DNA of 64,000 bases, taken from positions 1 to 64,000 of the forward strand of contig NZ_FNAN01000015.1 of NCBI RefSeq assembly GCF_900101885.1, written 5' to 3'. Position 1 is the stretch's first letter; every line of letters starts with the position of its first letter. A program made the position numbers and the translations under genes. Below the pieces are notes generated by a model. The model was not told the DNA's origin and made no database searches. It saw only the letters and a list, made by a program, of their open reading frames with translations. Below are positions 18,616-27,792 of this stretch, piece by piece. Source of the stretch: Dyadobacter soli. GTDB taxonomy: Bacteria; Bacteroidota; Bacteroidia; Cytophagales; Spirosomataceae.

Positions 18616-19767
18616 TTAGATTTTGCGGCAACTTGCTACTTCTCTGAGGAAGTTGTCGCGATATTTTGAAATCGTGAAATTTTGAGAAACATGGTCGCGC
18701 GCACGTTCGGCTATGCCTGCGTACAAGCTATTATCATTGAGTAATCTTTCAAGTTCAATAGCCAGCCCGTGTTCGCCGGAACGGAAAAGCAAGCCGGTTT
18801 GCTCATGCTGCACGATCTCGCTGGTGCCTGCCGAATCGTACGCAACCACTGGAGCGCCATACATCATACCTTCGATGGTGACGCGCCCGAGCGCCTCGTT
18901 GAGGGAGCACATCAGTAATACGTCGAGCCGGCGATAGATGCTTTGAATATCTTTGGTAAACCCCGTGAACCGGACATGATCGCTTATCCCAAGGTCCTGT
19001 ATACAATTCGCAATTTCCTCATAATAAGCCGGATCACCAATTTCGCCTACAATTTCCAGTTCAACAGCAATGCCTTTTTTCAGGAGCGCATTCACGGCTT
19101 TTACGGCAGTCAACTGGCCTTTGGCGGGAACGATAATGCCTACAATGCCCAATAAGGGCGTCCCATTCCGCGTGCGTGAGCGAATGGCGGGAGGCGTGTC
19201 CACAAGTCCATTGTAGATTATGACATGCGGTGCGGTTACGCCCGCTTCGATCACCCTTTTCTGGGCAACGCTTTCTGAAATGCAGATTATGCGAGCCGCT
19301 TTGTTAGCCCAGAACCGGAAAGATGATCTGCCGAAGTTATATTTATAATCGTAATCCTCGTACACGAACTCGCGGATGTGCCATAGGTGCTTGCGACCTG
19401 AAAAGAAAGCGACGAGTGCTCCAATGAAGATGACCGAGGAGTTGGTATGGATCAGGTCGATTCGTTTCCGGATAACCAGCATTGCCATGTACAATGCGGC
19501 CACAATATTGAATCCAAATCTTTTAATGCTGTGAAACCATTGCGGAAATCTCGGGTCCTTGTGAACATCGTTGGCAAACCTGACGACTTTGTATTCGATG
19601 CCGTTTTGGGCCAGCTCCTTAGTGAAGTCGCCTTCTTCCAGGCATATCACCCACCAGTCGATCTCGTCACGCGTGGCGGTGAGTAATGTTAAAAGCGACC
19701 TGTTGGCACCGTAGAGTGTGCTGTAATGGCTGAATGACAATATTTTTGGCTTTGTTCCGGTCTTCAT
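18616..19767 (-). CDS. Glycosyltransferase family 4
   Basis: Protein of 383 residues. FSHYSTLYGANRSLLTLL forms the N-terminal loop, LIHTNSSVIFIG and LWHIREFVYEDYD the acceptor side, GIVGIIVPAKGQLTAV the donor-domain opening, and LNEALGRVTIEGM the EX7E motif followed by PVVAYDSAGTSEIV. Its start codon overlaps the flippase stop by 4 bp, so translation is likely coupled. It should act early in the repeat-unit assembly if gene order follows use, but this is only a guess. Confidence 0.88.
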   Translation of the reverse strand: MKTGTKPKILSFSHYSTLYGANRSLLTLLTATRDEIDWWVICLEEGDFTKELAQNGIEYKVVRFANDVHKDPRFPQWFHSIKRFGFNIVAALYMAMLVIRKRIDLIHTNSSVIFIGALVAFFSGRKHLWHIREFVYEDYDYKYNFGRSSFRFWANKAARIICISESVAQKRVIEAGVTAPHVIIYNGLVDTPPAIRSRTRNGTPLLGIVGIIVPAKGQLTAVKAVNALLKKGIAVELEIVGEIGDPAYYEEIANCIQDLGISDHVRFTGFTKDIQSIYRRLDVLLMCSLNEALGRVTIEGMMYGAPVVAYDSAGTSEIVQHEQTGLLFRSGEHGLAIELERLLNDNSLYAGIAERARDHVSQNFTISKYRDNFLREVASCRKI

Positions 19768-21221
19768 GACTTACTTTTCAAATGGCTCAGCTTTTTGACA
19801 TAAGGTTCAATCAGAGGGAAATTAAAGGCGGCGGTTACCAAACCCATGATACAAAGTTTGATACCCAGTGAGATAATCACTATGGAAGGCCCCGAAGTCC
19901 AGCTGGCAGCGATATTTGCTTCCAGCAGGTAGGCGATTATGAGAACCACTAACGAGGGGATCCGCCGTGCAAGCAATGCGTAAAGTTCATAAACACGCTG
20001 TTGCAGCACCTTGTTGATCAGCATGTAAAACACGACCGAAAAGTTGACGTAAAAGGCAGCGACCAGCAGGATCGCCGTCATTTCCAATGATTTGAAATAC
20101 AAAACACCACACAGGATAGAGAGGACTGTGACCGTACTGCAAATCAAGCCGGTGGTGAAGAGCAGATCGGTCCTTCCGGCAGCCTGAAAAATAGCACCGC
20201 TGCTGGACATCAGCATTTGTATCCAGATCGAAATACTGAGAATTCGGAGGATAGGCACTACCCCCAACCATTTTTCACCCAGAAATAGCTGGATGAGTTC
20301 CGGAGACGAGAAATAGATGAATACAGACACTGGCAGCCCGAGGATAGCCAGTATTTTCACAATTTTAATGTACTCCTGAAAAATAACCGCCTTGTTATGC
20401 TGGTACTTAGCCAGGATCGGGTGGATGACGGGCGTTATAACATGCGTGAGGTTCGATACGGGGTACATCATCAGCTGATAAGCCTGATTGTACAATCCCA
20501 GACCTGCATTTCCTATGAACTTACCCACGAGGATGTTATCGAGGTTCCTCGAAAAGTAGTTGATACAATTGAATGCAAACTGGTACGACGAATACTTCGC
20601 GATTCCCCGTATTCCGGAAAACGAAATGCCGGAATGGATTTTCAAGCCGGAGTTGACAAAATAAAGCGAAAAGACGAGGATGCTAAAAGCGATTGAACGC
20701 CAGACAATGGAGAAGAAACTGAAATCGTGGTAGGCAAGAGCGACGCCCAGGCAACCGGTCAGAAACGTGCTGGTTACGTCGATAAGACCGATGGTTTTAA
20801 ATGCCTGTGCCTTGATGAGCATGTTTTTGGGAACGATGCACAATGCACTGAAAAATACCTGAATGGCTAGCAGCCGGCTGATTTTGATGTAAACGGGATT
20901 GTCGTAAAACGCCGCAATGGGGTAGGAAAGTAATGCAAATCCGGTTGCCAGCACGACGCTTAGCAGAATGCTTACTTTAAATATGTCCGAAAAATCTTTA
21001 CCGGTAAAATCCTGCTTCTGAATGATTGCCGAGCCCAGCCCGATGTCGCTCAGGATGCTGAAAAACGTGATGAAAACAGTTACTACCCCTACAATTCCGA
21101 ACTCCGCAGGGGAAAGCAAACGGGCCAGCATTGAATTTATGACCAGCCCCAGCAGTATTCCACTGTATTTCGTGATGAATACGATGATTGCCCCTCTCTT
21201 GATTTCCTGCTGAACTTTCAT
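19764..21221 (-). CDS. Wzx-type polysaccharide flippase (MOP superfamily)
   Basis: Polytopic membrane protein of 485 residues with 12 or more hydrophobic segments. It begins QEIKRGAIIVFITKYSGILL and has LARLLSPAEFGIVGVV and LGSAIIQK, the usual opening of Wzx/RfbX-like and lipopolysaccharide-biosynthesis flippases, which move lipid-linked repeat units across the inner membrane. I take ATG at 21221 (MKVQQEIKRG) as the start; a TTG at 21260 would add 13 residues lacking family character. It lies 117 bp downstream of the Wzz-like gene. Confidence 0.87.
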   Translation of the reverse strand: MKVQQEIKRGAIIVFITKYSGILLGLVINSMLARLLSPAEFGIVGVVTVFITFFSILSDIGLGSAIIQKQDFTGKDFSDIFKVSILLSVVLATGFALLSYPIAAFYDNPVYIKISRLLAIQVFFSALCIVPKNMLIKAQAFKTIGLIDVTSTFLTGCLGVALAYHDFSFFSIVWRSIAFSILVFSLYFVNSGLKIHSGISFSGIRGIAKYSSYQFAFNCINYFSRNLDNILVGKFIGNAGLGLYNQAYQLMMYPVSNLTHVITPVIHPILAKYQHNKAVIFQEYIKIVKILAILGLPVSVFIYFSSPELIQLFLGEKWLGVVPILRILSISIWIQMLMSSSGAIFQAAGRTDLLFTTGLICSTVTVLSILCGVLYFKSLEMTAILLVAAFYVNFSVVFYMLINKVLQQRVYELYALLARRIPSLVVLIIAYLLEANIAASWTSGPSIVIISLGIKLCIMGLVTAAFNFPLIEPYVKKLSHLKSKS

Positions 21222-21338
21222 TGACCAGTTATATTTGAACGAGTTCGGGATCGTTGGCAATGAATGTAGCAGATACCTGCGAGGTAAACCGGGTAATCAA
21301 AAAACTAAGCATGTGTATTAAGTTGAGTATTGGCGCAC

Positions 21339-22427
21339 TTACTGTTGTTCGTTTGCGCCCGAAACGATCTTCTGTATTACTTGTTCTTTAACGAGAAGGA
21401 TGTATAAAAGGGTGAAGAAGCCGCCGAGGAAGCCCCATATCAAACCAATGCGCAACCTTTTGGGACTGCTTTTAGCCAATGGTACTTTCACCGGTTCGAG
21501 CACCTTAAACACCGGCCGCTCCTCTTTTACATTTACTTTGGCCTGCTCATATCTCCGCACGAGGTCGCTGTAAAGCGATTCCGACAGCACATATTCAGCT
21601 TGCAGCCGCTGTTCTTCAATTTTGGCAGTATTTGAAAAGATATTCCTGTTCTGGTCACGGTAGCTCTGGAGCGCATATTCTGCCGAGCGAAGTCTGGTTT
21701 TGGCTTCTTTCACACGGTCGGCGAGTAACCCTTCGCGCTGGCTGGCCTTGGACGAGCGGTAATCTTCCACGTAGTCGATCAGGTATTTTTGGGCTGCTTC
21801 GACTACGATTGCGGAAACAAAGGGATCAACCGTTTCCGCGCTGATGTCGATTACGCCGCTTTTCGGATCAACTTCTGCCGAAAGCATGGAAATCGCACCG
21901 ATTACATTGGATTGCTCCTGAAGTGAGTAAGACAAGATTCCGTCTTTATTGAGCTTGATCTCTTTCTTCGGCGCATCCGATGATGAGGAGGAGAACAGAC
22001 CGGAGAACAAACCTGGTTTCTGCTGTGCACGCATGAAATCCAGCAGCGTTTTATAAGGCTTATTGGTTTGATCGACAACGGGCTGTTTCAGGAGAAATTC
22101 GCCAAAGGGCGAGCTCTGCATGATGTTCGGGTAAAGGTCTGGTTGGAGTTTCTCCGCACCTTCGCCGAGTCCGGCGCCGAGCAGTGAGAACGAGCTCCTT
22201 CTGGAAGCACCATATTCAGGCAGCAGGCTCACTTTGGCTTCGTACTTTTTGGTGAGTGTGAAGCTGTAAGCAATACCGATTATTACAGACACAACCGCGA
22301 CGATGATCAACAATTTGATATACTTTCCTAGGAACAGGATGATATCGGTGAAACGTATTTCCGAAGCGTCGAACGATCTTTCCGTGATGTTGGCTACTTC
22401 CGGCTTTTTTTCTGGATGGGATATCAT
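21339..22427 (-). CDS. Wzz/GNVR-type chain-length determinant without kinase domain
   Basis: Inner-membrane protein of 362 residues. Membrane helix 1 is near 36-56 (LLIIVAVVSVIIGIAYSF), then LTKKYEAKVSLLPEYG, a periplasmic region with a long helical hairpin (about 215-300, rich in R, E, Q), and helix 2 near 327-346 preceded by a proline-rich PVKVPLAKSSPKR. It ends 15 residues later, so there is no cytoplasmic BY-kinase domain of the Wzc type. Such co-polymerases set chain length and dock to the exporter. It starts 2 bp after the stop of the Wza-like gene. Confidence 0.87.
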   Translation of the reverse strand: MISHPEKKPEVANITERSFDASEIRFTDIILFLGKYIKLLIIVAVVSVIIGIAYSFTLTKKYEAKVSLLPEYGASRRSSFSLLGAGLGEGAEKLQPDLYPNIMQSSPFGEFLLKQPVVDQTNKPYKTLLDFMRAQQKPGLFSGLFSSSSSDAPKKEIKLNKDGILSYSLQEQSNVIGAISMLSAEVDPKSGVIDISAETVDPFVSAIVVEAAQKYLIDYVEDYRSSKASQREGLLADRVKEAKTRLRSAEYALQSYRDQNRNIFSNTAKIEEQRLQAEYVLSESLYSDLVRRYEQAKVNVKEERPVFKVLEPVKVPLAKSSPKRLRIGLIWGFLGGFFTLLYILLVKEQVIQKIVSGANEQQ

Positions 22428-22429
22428 GG

Positions 22430-24850
22430 TTAATTTCTGCTCAGGGTAATTGCCGCCAGGGTGATCGTACTTACAATGGATGCGACGAAAGAGAACAATG
22501 CGATGCGCTCACCAGGTGTCCGCTGACGATCCGGCTCGGCTACCTTCACGGGGACGGTCACGACCGCACCTGGCTCCACTTTCGGGAAGGATTTAAAGAA
22601 CAGAAAGCTTTTTGTCCGATGCGTCCGGCCATTGGGGTAAGATACGAACACACGTTTTTTCCAACCTTGCTCGGTGTAACCGCCAGCCTGAGATATGTAA
22701 TCCTCGTAACCGAATTTTGGATCGAAGTTCATCACGGACGGATTGTGCACGCCCCCTTGAATCCGCACTGTTTCCAGTCGCCTCGGGATGATCAGCGTGT
22801 CACCATGCATCAGCAACAGGTTCGATGAAAGCGACGGCTTATTGATAATTGCTTCGATATCGACGGCAATGAGCTCCTGGCCCCGGTAGAAACGTGCTCC
22901 GGGCAGATAAGCTTCGGACCGGAGGCCGCCTACCTTGCCGAACAGATCCGAAATGCGTTCGAAATTGTTGATAATAGTGTAGTTACCCGGATACCGGACT
23001 TCACCGATGATGGTAACCGATTTTTGAGCTTCGTATCGTGGCGACTTGCGTACCACGATAATGTCCTGTGGTTGCAGTTTGAACTTCTGATCATCAGGGT
23101 TCAGTACCAGGTTATCGGCTACGTCGATCGAGAAAATGCGAACGTTTTGCGAAGCAGGCAAATCAAGTGTATCGTTCTTTACACGACGAGATACTTCAAT
23201 GCGATAAGGGATACCGCCTTCGGTATAGCCACCGGCCTGGAAAATAAGGTCGGCGATCGTAATGTCTTTATAATAGTAATAGTTTCCTGGGTTGATCACC
23301 GAGCCGCTAATGGTCAGGAAAGTAAATTCTTTCAGATCCTCCACCGATTTGATGGTCAGAATATCACCTGCCAGCAATGGAATGTCCGAAATTTCACCAT
23401 TCACAAGTTTCCGGAGATCGATTGCTACGATACCCGTTTGGGTTTCGCCGCTGGACCTTTCCAGGATTGCCCTGTTCAGGAATGCACGCGGGCTGAGTCC
23501 CTGCGCCATCTGGATCAGTTTCAGCACCGAGTTGCAGCGCTCTTCCAATGCGTACGGGCCCGGTACCGTCACTGCACCGCGTATCTCGACCTGGTTTGCT
23601 ACGACATCCAGGATTCGCTTTACATTGAAAATATCACCGTTTTTGGGTGCGAACGTCTCGATCTGAACAGAATCGATGCTACCGATCATGTAATTGGTAC
23701 CGGTATTCCGCTGGTAAGTGAAAGTTTTGGTATAAGCTTCCGGTGTAAACCCGCCTGCATAGCGGATAAGGCTTGCCAGGCTCTCGCCTGCTTTCGCTTC
23801 GAAAATGCCGGGACGTTTCAATTGCCCATTCAGTTCGATCCTCGTTTCAAAAGGTCGGATAAGGATAATGTCCTGGTCTTGCAGGGCTATATTGTCGCGC
23901 AGGTCGGCATCGACGAGGAAGCGGTAAAGGTCGATTGTGCGGATGACCTTGTTGTTGCGTATCACCTCGATATTACGATACGAACCGTTCAGGCTTGGTC
24001 CGCCGGAAATCGAAAGGGCATTGAATGCGGTAGCGAGTGACGATACGGTGTATGTGCCGGGACGTGCAGCCTCGCCTGTGATCATCACGTGTATGCTGCG
24101 TACATTACCCAGCGTGATCGACGAGTAGGTACCCGAACCCGGGCGGTTGAGCGTCGAATAGGCCTGGCGCAGGCGGTTGATAATACGTTCACTAGCTTGC
24201 TCGATAGTCAATCCATTGACATACACCGGCGCGAGATTGAGCATTTTGACGGTTCCTTCCGGGCTGATCTTCATGCGGAAGTTATCCACAGCATTACCGT
24301 AGATATCCACCACAATCTCATCTTCCGGCCCGAGAATGTAGTTCCGGGGCGTGGCAATGCGCAGGTTGGGCTCAAATGTGGAGCGGGTCCGCGAAAAGAA
24401 GTTATATCCGAATGTGCGTCTTAACCGGCGGTTGCGCGCACGACGCGCGCTGGTGGAGTCGCGTTCGTTGTTGGCTTCATCGTCCAGTTCATCCGCTTCG
24501 TCCTGCTCCCTGGTTTCATCCAGTTCATCGCGATTCGGATCCTCCTGCTGCTTCTCGTCGGGCTTCTGTTGCAGCCGTTTGCGCATGGTCGATATCTGGT
24601 CAAGCGTATAACCTCTCTGCAATGCAGCCCGTTCGATATCCATATCCGACATACCCGCCGATTTGGCCTGGTTGTAGAAGTCGACAGCCTGCTGGTTGGT
24701 CACCTGGGAAGGGTCGACTTTGGGTTGCGTCGGGTCCGTCGGGAGCTGTGGAGAAGTGTTGTTTTGAGCAAAGACGCCGATGTTGATCAACAGGAGCAGC
24801 AACAAAAAGGCATTCCTGAAATTACTTCTTACAAAGGATTGATAATGCAT
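22430..24850 (-). CDS. Wza-like outer-membrane polysaccharide exporter with multiple SLBB domains
   Basis: Protein of 806 residues with a signal peptide cleaved after FAQ (about residue 29), not a lipobox. Residues 45-95 form a small helical domain; 96-146 is a highly charged linker (acidic, then RRARNRRLRR); the polysaccharide export domain begins near PRNYILGPEDEIVVDIYG (169-186); five or more SLBB-type repeats follow, each with a PG or PS turn such as ITGEAARPGTY, LNGQLKRPGIF, IRGAVTVPGPY, ISGSVINPGNY and IIGEVRYPGNY. A hydrophobic helix (FVASIVSTITLAAITL) ends the protein, comparable with the C-terminal pore helix of Wza. It likely forms the periplasm-to-surface channel for the polymer. 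First gene of the locus. Confidence 0.88.
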   Translation of the reverse strand: MHYQSFVRSNFRNAFLLLLLLINIGVFAQNNTSPQLPTDPTQPKVDPSQVTNQQAVDFYNQAKSAGMSDMDIERAALQRGYTLDQISTMRKRLQQKPDEKQQEDPNRDELDETREQDEADELDDEANNERDSTSARRARNRRLRRTFGYNFFSRTRSTFEPNLRIATPRNYILGPEDEIVVDIYGNAVDNFRMKISPEGTVKMLNLAPVYVNGLTIEQASERIINRLRQAYSTLNRPGSGTYSSITLGNVRSIHVMITGEAARPGTYTVSSLATAFNALSISGGPSLNGSYRNIEVIRNNKVIRTIDLYRFLVDADLRDNIALQDQDIILIRPFETRIELNGQLKRPGIFEAKAGESLASLIRYAGGFTPEAYTKTFTYQRNTGTNYMIGSIDSVQIETFAPKNGDIFNVKRILDVVANQVEIRGAVTVPGPYALEERCNSVLKLIQMAQGLSPRAFLNRAILERSSGETQTGIVAIDLRKLVNGEISDIPLLAGDILTIKSVEDLKEFTFLTISGSVINPGNYYYYKDITIADLIFQAGGYTEGGIPYRIEVSRRVKNDTLDLPASQNVRIFSIDVADNLVLNPDDQKFKLQPQDIIVVRKSPRYEAQKSVTIIGEVRYPGNYTIINNFERISDLFGKVGGLRSEAYLPGARFYRGQELIAVDIEAIINKPSLSSNLLLMHGDTLIIPRRLETVRIQGGVHNPSVMNFDPKFGYEDYISQAGGYTEQGWKKRVFVSYPNGRTHRTKSFLFFKSFPKVEPGAVVTVPVKVAEPDRQRTPGERIALFSFVASIVSTITLAAITLSRN

Positions 24851-24871
24851 GCAGTGTAGTTTAATTACAAT

Positions 24872-24900
24872 CAGGACCGCTCCGTTTCCGGGTGGTCCTG
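24872..24900 (-). promoter_or_regulatory. Hairpin in the leader of the capsule locus
   Basis: CAGGACC (24900-24894) pairs with GGTCCTG (24878-24872), with further partial pairing inside. It lies in the untranslated leader 22 bp before the wza start. No T-run follows, so it is not an obvious terminator for aspS; it could be a leader structure or a weak 3' end. Confidence 0.4.
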
Positions 24901-24926
24901 CGGTTAAATATAAATGATGCCCGGGG

Positions 24927-24934
24927 CAAATCTA
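24927..24934 (-). promoter_or_regulatory. Candidate -7 element of the capsule locus promoter
   Basis: TAGATTTG followed by CCCC on the minus strand, 77 bp before the Wza-like start, matches TAnnTTTG. No good -33 TTTG is present at the usual spacing. Confidence 0.45.
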
Positions 24935-24982
24935 CAAAATCTATTTTTATTTAAATGATCCGTCGGATCGATCCGGCTCTGA

Positions 24983-26752
24983 TCACGAACCGGCACCTTC
25001 TACCCGGATTGCCAGCTCTTTAAGCTGCCCGTCCGATATCGTCGAAGGCGAGTCGATCATCACGTCCCTTCCGGAATTGTTCTTAGGGAATGCAATGAAG
25101 TCCCGGATCGAATCCGCCCCGCCGAAAATCGAGCAAAGCCTGTCAAAACCGAATGCGATACCGGCATGAGGAGGAGCTCCGAATTCAAATGCATTCATCA
25201 GGAAGCCGAACTGCTCCTGCGCCTCTTCGGCCGAGAATCCGAGGATCTCGAACATTTTCCGTTGCAGCTCTTTTTCGAATATCCGTACAGAACCTCCGCC
25301 CACTTCAACGCCGTTGATTACCATATCGTATGCATTGGCCCTTACTTGTCCCAGATTTCCATCGAGCAATCCGATATCCTCCGGTTTGGGGCTGGTGAAC
25401 GGGTGGTGCATTGCAAACCAGCGGTTTTCCTCTTCCCCGAATTCGAGCAGAGGGAAGTCGATTACCCACAATGCACGGTATTCGTCGGGATTGCGCAGCC
25501 CCAGGCGGGAACCTATTTCGAGGCGCAGCTCATTGAGTTGCTTACGCGTTTTGTCGCCCTGGCCCGACAGAATCAGTAACAGATCACCCGGCTTGGCATC
25601 GAACGCTTCAACCCATTTTTTAAGCTCTTCTTCGGTATAAAATTTGTCTACGGACGATTTGATCGATCCATCGGTATTGTAACGAACGTATACCAGCCCT
25701 TTTGCGCCGATCTGCGGGCGCTTGATCCAGTCCGTCAGTTCGTCGACCTGCTTTCTTGTATAACCCGCGCAGCCGGTGGCATTGATACCCACTACCAGGC
25801 CTGCATCGTCGAATACGCCGAAGCCTTTTCCGGAAGTAAGGTCGCGATCTTCCCCTTTCAGTTCCACAAACTGCATTTCAAAACGAATATCCGGCTTGTC
25901 TGAACCGTAAAGGCGCATCGCGTCCGCGTAGGTCATGCGGGGAACTTCGGGCAGGTCTATATTTTTGACTTTTGCGAAAAGTTCGCGGATCATGCCTTCG
26001 AAGGTGTTCAAAACGTCTTCCTGCGTCACGAACGACATTTCACAGTCGATCTGGGTGAATTCCGGTTGGCGGTCGGCGCGCAAATCCTCATCACGGAAAC
26101 ACTTCACGATCTGATAATAACGGTCGAAACCGGCCACCATCAGCAATTGTTTGAATGTCTGCGGGGATTGGGGCAATGCATAGAACTCGCCTGGGTTCAT
26201 ACGGCTCGGTACCACGAAATCGCGGGCACCTTCCGGCGTCGATTTGATAAGGACCGGCGTTTCCACTTCGATAAAATTCAGGTTGTCCAGGTAAGTACGG
26301 GTGTAGCGTGCCACCTGATGGCGCAATTGCAGGTTTTTACGAACCACATTCCGGCGAAGGTCGAGGTAGCGGTACTTCATGCGGATATCGTCGCCGCCGT
26401 CGGTTTCGTCCTCGATCAGGAACGGAGGGAGTTTCGCGGGGTTCAGAATGCTGAGTTCAGCCACGCGGATCTCGATGTCGCCGGTTGCGATCTTGTCATT
26501 TTTTGCGAGACGCTCGATCACCGCACCTTTGGCCGAAATTACGAATTCGCGGCCCAGCGAGCGGGCGGTTTCCAACACATTTGCGGGGGTTTTACCCTCT
26601 TCGAAAAGAAGCTGGGTGATGCCGTAACGGTCGCGTAGATCGAGCCAGATCATGCCTCCTTTGTCGCGGACGCGCTGAACCCAACCACACAATACAACGT
26701 CTTGATTTACATGTTCTAAGCTTAATTCCCCGCAGGTATGTGTACGTAACAT
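24983..26752 (-). CDS. aspS: Aspartyl-tRNA synthetase
   Basis: Class IIb synthetase of 589 residues that charges tRNA-Asp. The N-terminal OB-fold domain has VVLCGWVQRVRDKGGMIWLDLRDRYG (split by WLDLRDR); class II motif 1 is near FIEVETPVL, motif 2 is CFRDEDLRADRQPEFTQID, a bacterial GAD insertion follows, and motif 3 is GIAFGFDRL with GAPPHAG before it. Length and the GAD insertion match the bacterial type. ATG at 26752 gives the standard N-terminus (MLRTHTCGELS). It is followed on the same strand by the capsule locus after 132 bp with no clear terminator. Confidence 0.97.
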   Translation of the reverse strand: MLRTHTCGELSLEHVNQDVVLCGWVQRVRDKGGMIWLDLRDRYGITQLLFEEGKTPANVLETARSLGREFVISAKGAVIERLAKNDKIATGDIEIRVAELSILNPAKLPPFLIEDETDGGDDIRMKYRYLDLRRNVVRKNLQLRHQVARYTRTYLDNLNFIEVETPVLIKSTPEGARDFVVPSRMNPGEFYALPQSPQTFKQLLMVAGFDRYYQIVKCFRDEDLRADRQPEFTQIDCEMSFVTQEDVLNTFEGMIRELFAKVKNIDLPEVPRMTYADAMRLYGSDKPDIRFEMQFVELKGEDRDLTSGKGFGVFDDAGLVVGINATGCAGYTRKQVDELTDWIKRPQIGAKGLVYVRYNTDGSIKSSVDKFYTEEELKKWVEAFDAKPGDLLLILSGQGDKTRKQLNELRLEIGSRLGLRNPDEYRALWVIDFPLLEFGEEENRWFAMHHPFTSPKPEDIGLLDGNLGQVRANAYDMVINGVEVGGGSVRIFEKELQRKMFEILGFSAEEAQEQFGFLMNAFEFGAPPHAGIAFGFDRLCSIFGGADSIRDFIAFPKNNSGRDVMIDSPSTISDGQLKELAIRVEGAGS

Positions 26753-26801
26753 ATAACTATTTTAATACTGATATAATGAAAGTCGCTGATAATAAATGCG
26801 G

Positions 26802-26809
26802 CAAAAGTA
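26802..26809 (-). promoter_or_regulatory. Candidate -7 element of the aspS promoter
   Basis: TACTTTTG, followed by CCGC, on the minus strand about 50 bp before the aspS start; matches TAnnTTTGC. A TTTG at 26824-26821 is too close to serve as a standard -33 box. Confidence 0.5.
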
Positions 26810-26844
26810 CGTATTTTTAGCAAATCTAACATGAAGTGTTTTTT

Positions 26845-27783
26845 ATGAAAATATATGGCAGCGTAGGCGGACGAGTGGGGTTGGTACTTTCATCACTTGT
26901 TTTTTCCGTAACCTGTTCATGCAGCGACCCCGAACCTTCCCCCGGCGGAAGCGGCCTGTCGGACCAATTTGAAACAGCCCCAGAACAATTCCCGATAGCT
27001 TCCGGGGTGATCGATGAAGCGTCCGGTCTCGCGGCAAGTGCTACCATGCCCGGTTACCTCTGGACGATCCAGGATTCCGGCCAGCCCAATGCATTGTACC
27101 TCATCAGCAAAGACGGTAAAAGCATCAAACAATATAATGTACCCGGCAGCAACAACCACGATTGGGAGGAAGTGGCGGTAGGCCCCGGCCCCGATAATGG
27201 CGTTTCCTACGCATACATCGCCGACATCGGCAACAACAATCAGCCGGTGACTTCTACGAACACCATTTACCGCATTCCCGAAATCACAGGAACGGATGGT
27301 TCGTTCAGCGAGAATGCTTTGCAAAAAATCACATTCAGCTATCCCGACGGCCCCCGCGATGCCGAAGCATTGATCGTCGATCCGGTAACAAAGGACATTT
27401 TCGTATTGTCGAAAGAATTGCGGGGCACAAACATTTACCGTCTTGCATTTCCCCAGTCAACAACGGATGTGAGTGTGGCCGAAAAGGTCGGTACTGTTCC
27501 GGGCGTGTTATTTGCAACGGCGGCCAGCATTTCCAGGGACGGTAGTGAAATAATGGTTCGCACGTACACGACTGCATATACTCCGGCTGTATATTATTGG
27601 AAAAGGAACAATGGCGAAACTGTCGCACAAACACTCGTCAAATCCGCCAATAAAACTTTGATGGTCGCGCTTGAACCGCAGGGCGAGGCGATCTGTTTTG
27701 AAAACGAAGGCAAAGGCTTCTACACTTTGAGCGAAAAGGGAAATGCCGCCAGCGTATCACTGAATTTTTACAAGCGAAAATAA
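26845..27783 (+). CDS. Exported beta-propeller-like protein of unknown function
   Basis: Protein of 312 residues with a signal sequence (VGLVLSSLVFSVTCSCS) in which a cysteine could be lipidated, although the lipobox is not canonical. The mature part contains GVIDEASGLAAS, GYLWTIQDSGQPNALYLI, HDWEEVAVGPG and AYIADIGNNNQP, a pattern seen in SdiA-regulated/phytase-like esterase propellers that hold repeated strand-turn-strand blades. I cannot name a substrate. Start ATG 26845 is chosen over a GTG at 26836. Divergent from aspS and 9 bp upstream of the CocE-like gene, so probably the first gene of that operon. Confidence 0.65.
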   Translation: MKIYGSVGGRVGLVLSSLVFSVTCSCSDPEPSPGGSGLSDQFETAPEQFPIASGVIDEASGLAASATMPGYLWTIQDSGQPNALYLISKDGKSIKQYNVPGSNNHDWEEVAVGPGPDNGVSYAYIADIGNNNQPVTSTNTIYRIPEITGTDGSFSENALQKITFSYPDGPRDAEALIVDPVTKDIFVLSKELRGTNIYRLAFPQSTTDVSVAEKVGTVPGVLFATAASISRDGSEIMVRTYTTAYTPAVYYWKRNNGETVAQTLVKSANKTLMVALEPQGEAICFENEGKGFYTLSEKGNAASVSLNFYKRK

Positions 27784-27792
27784 TCACAAACT

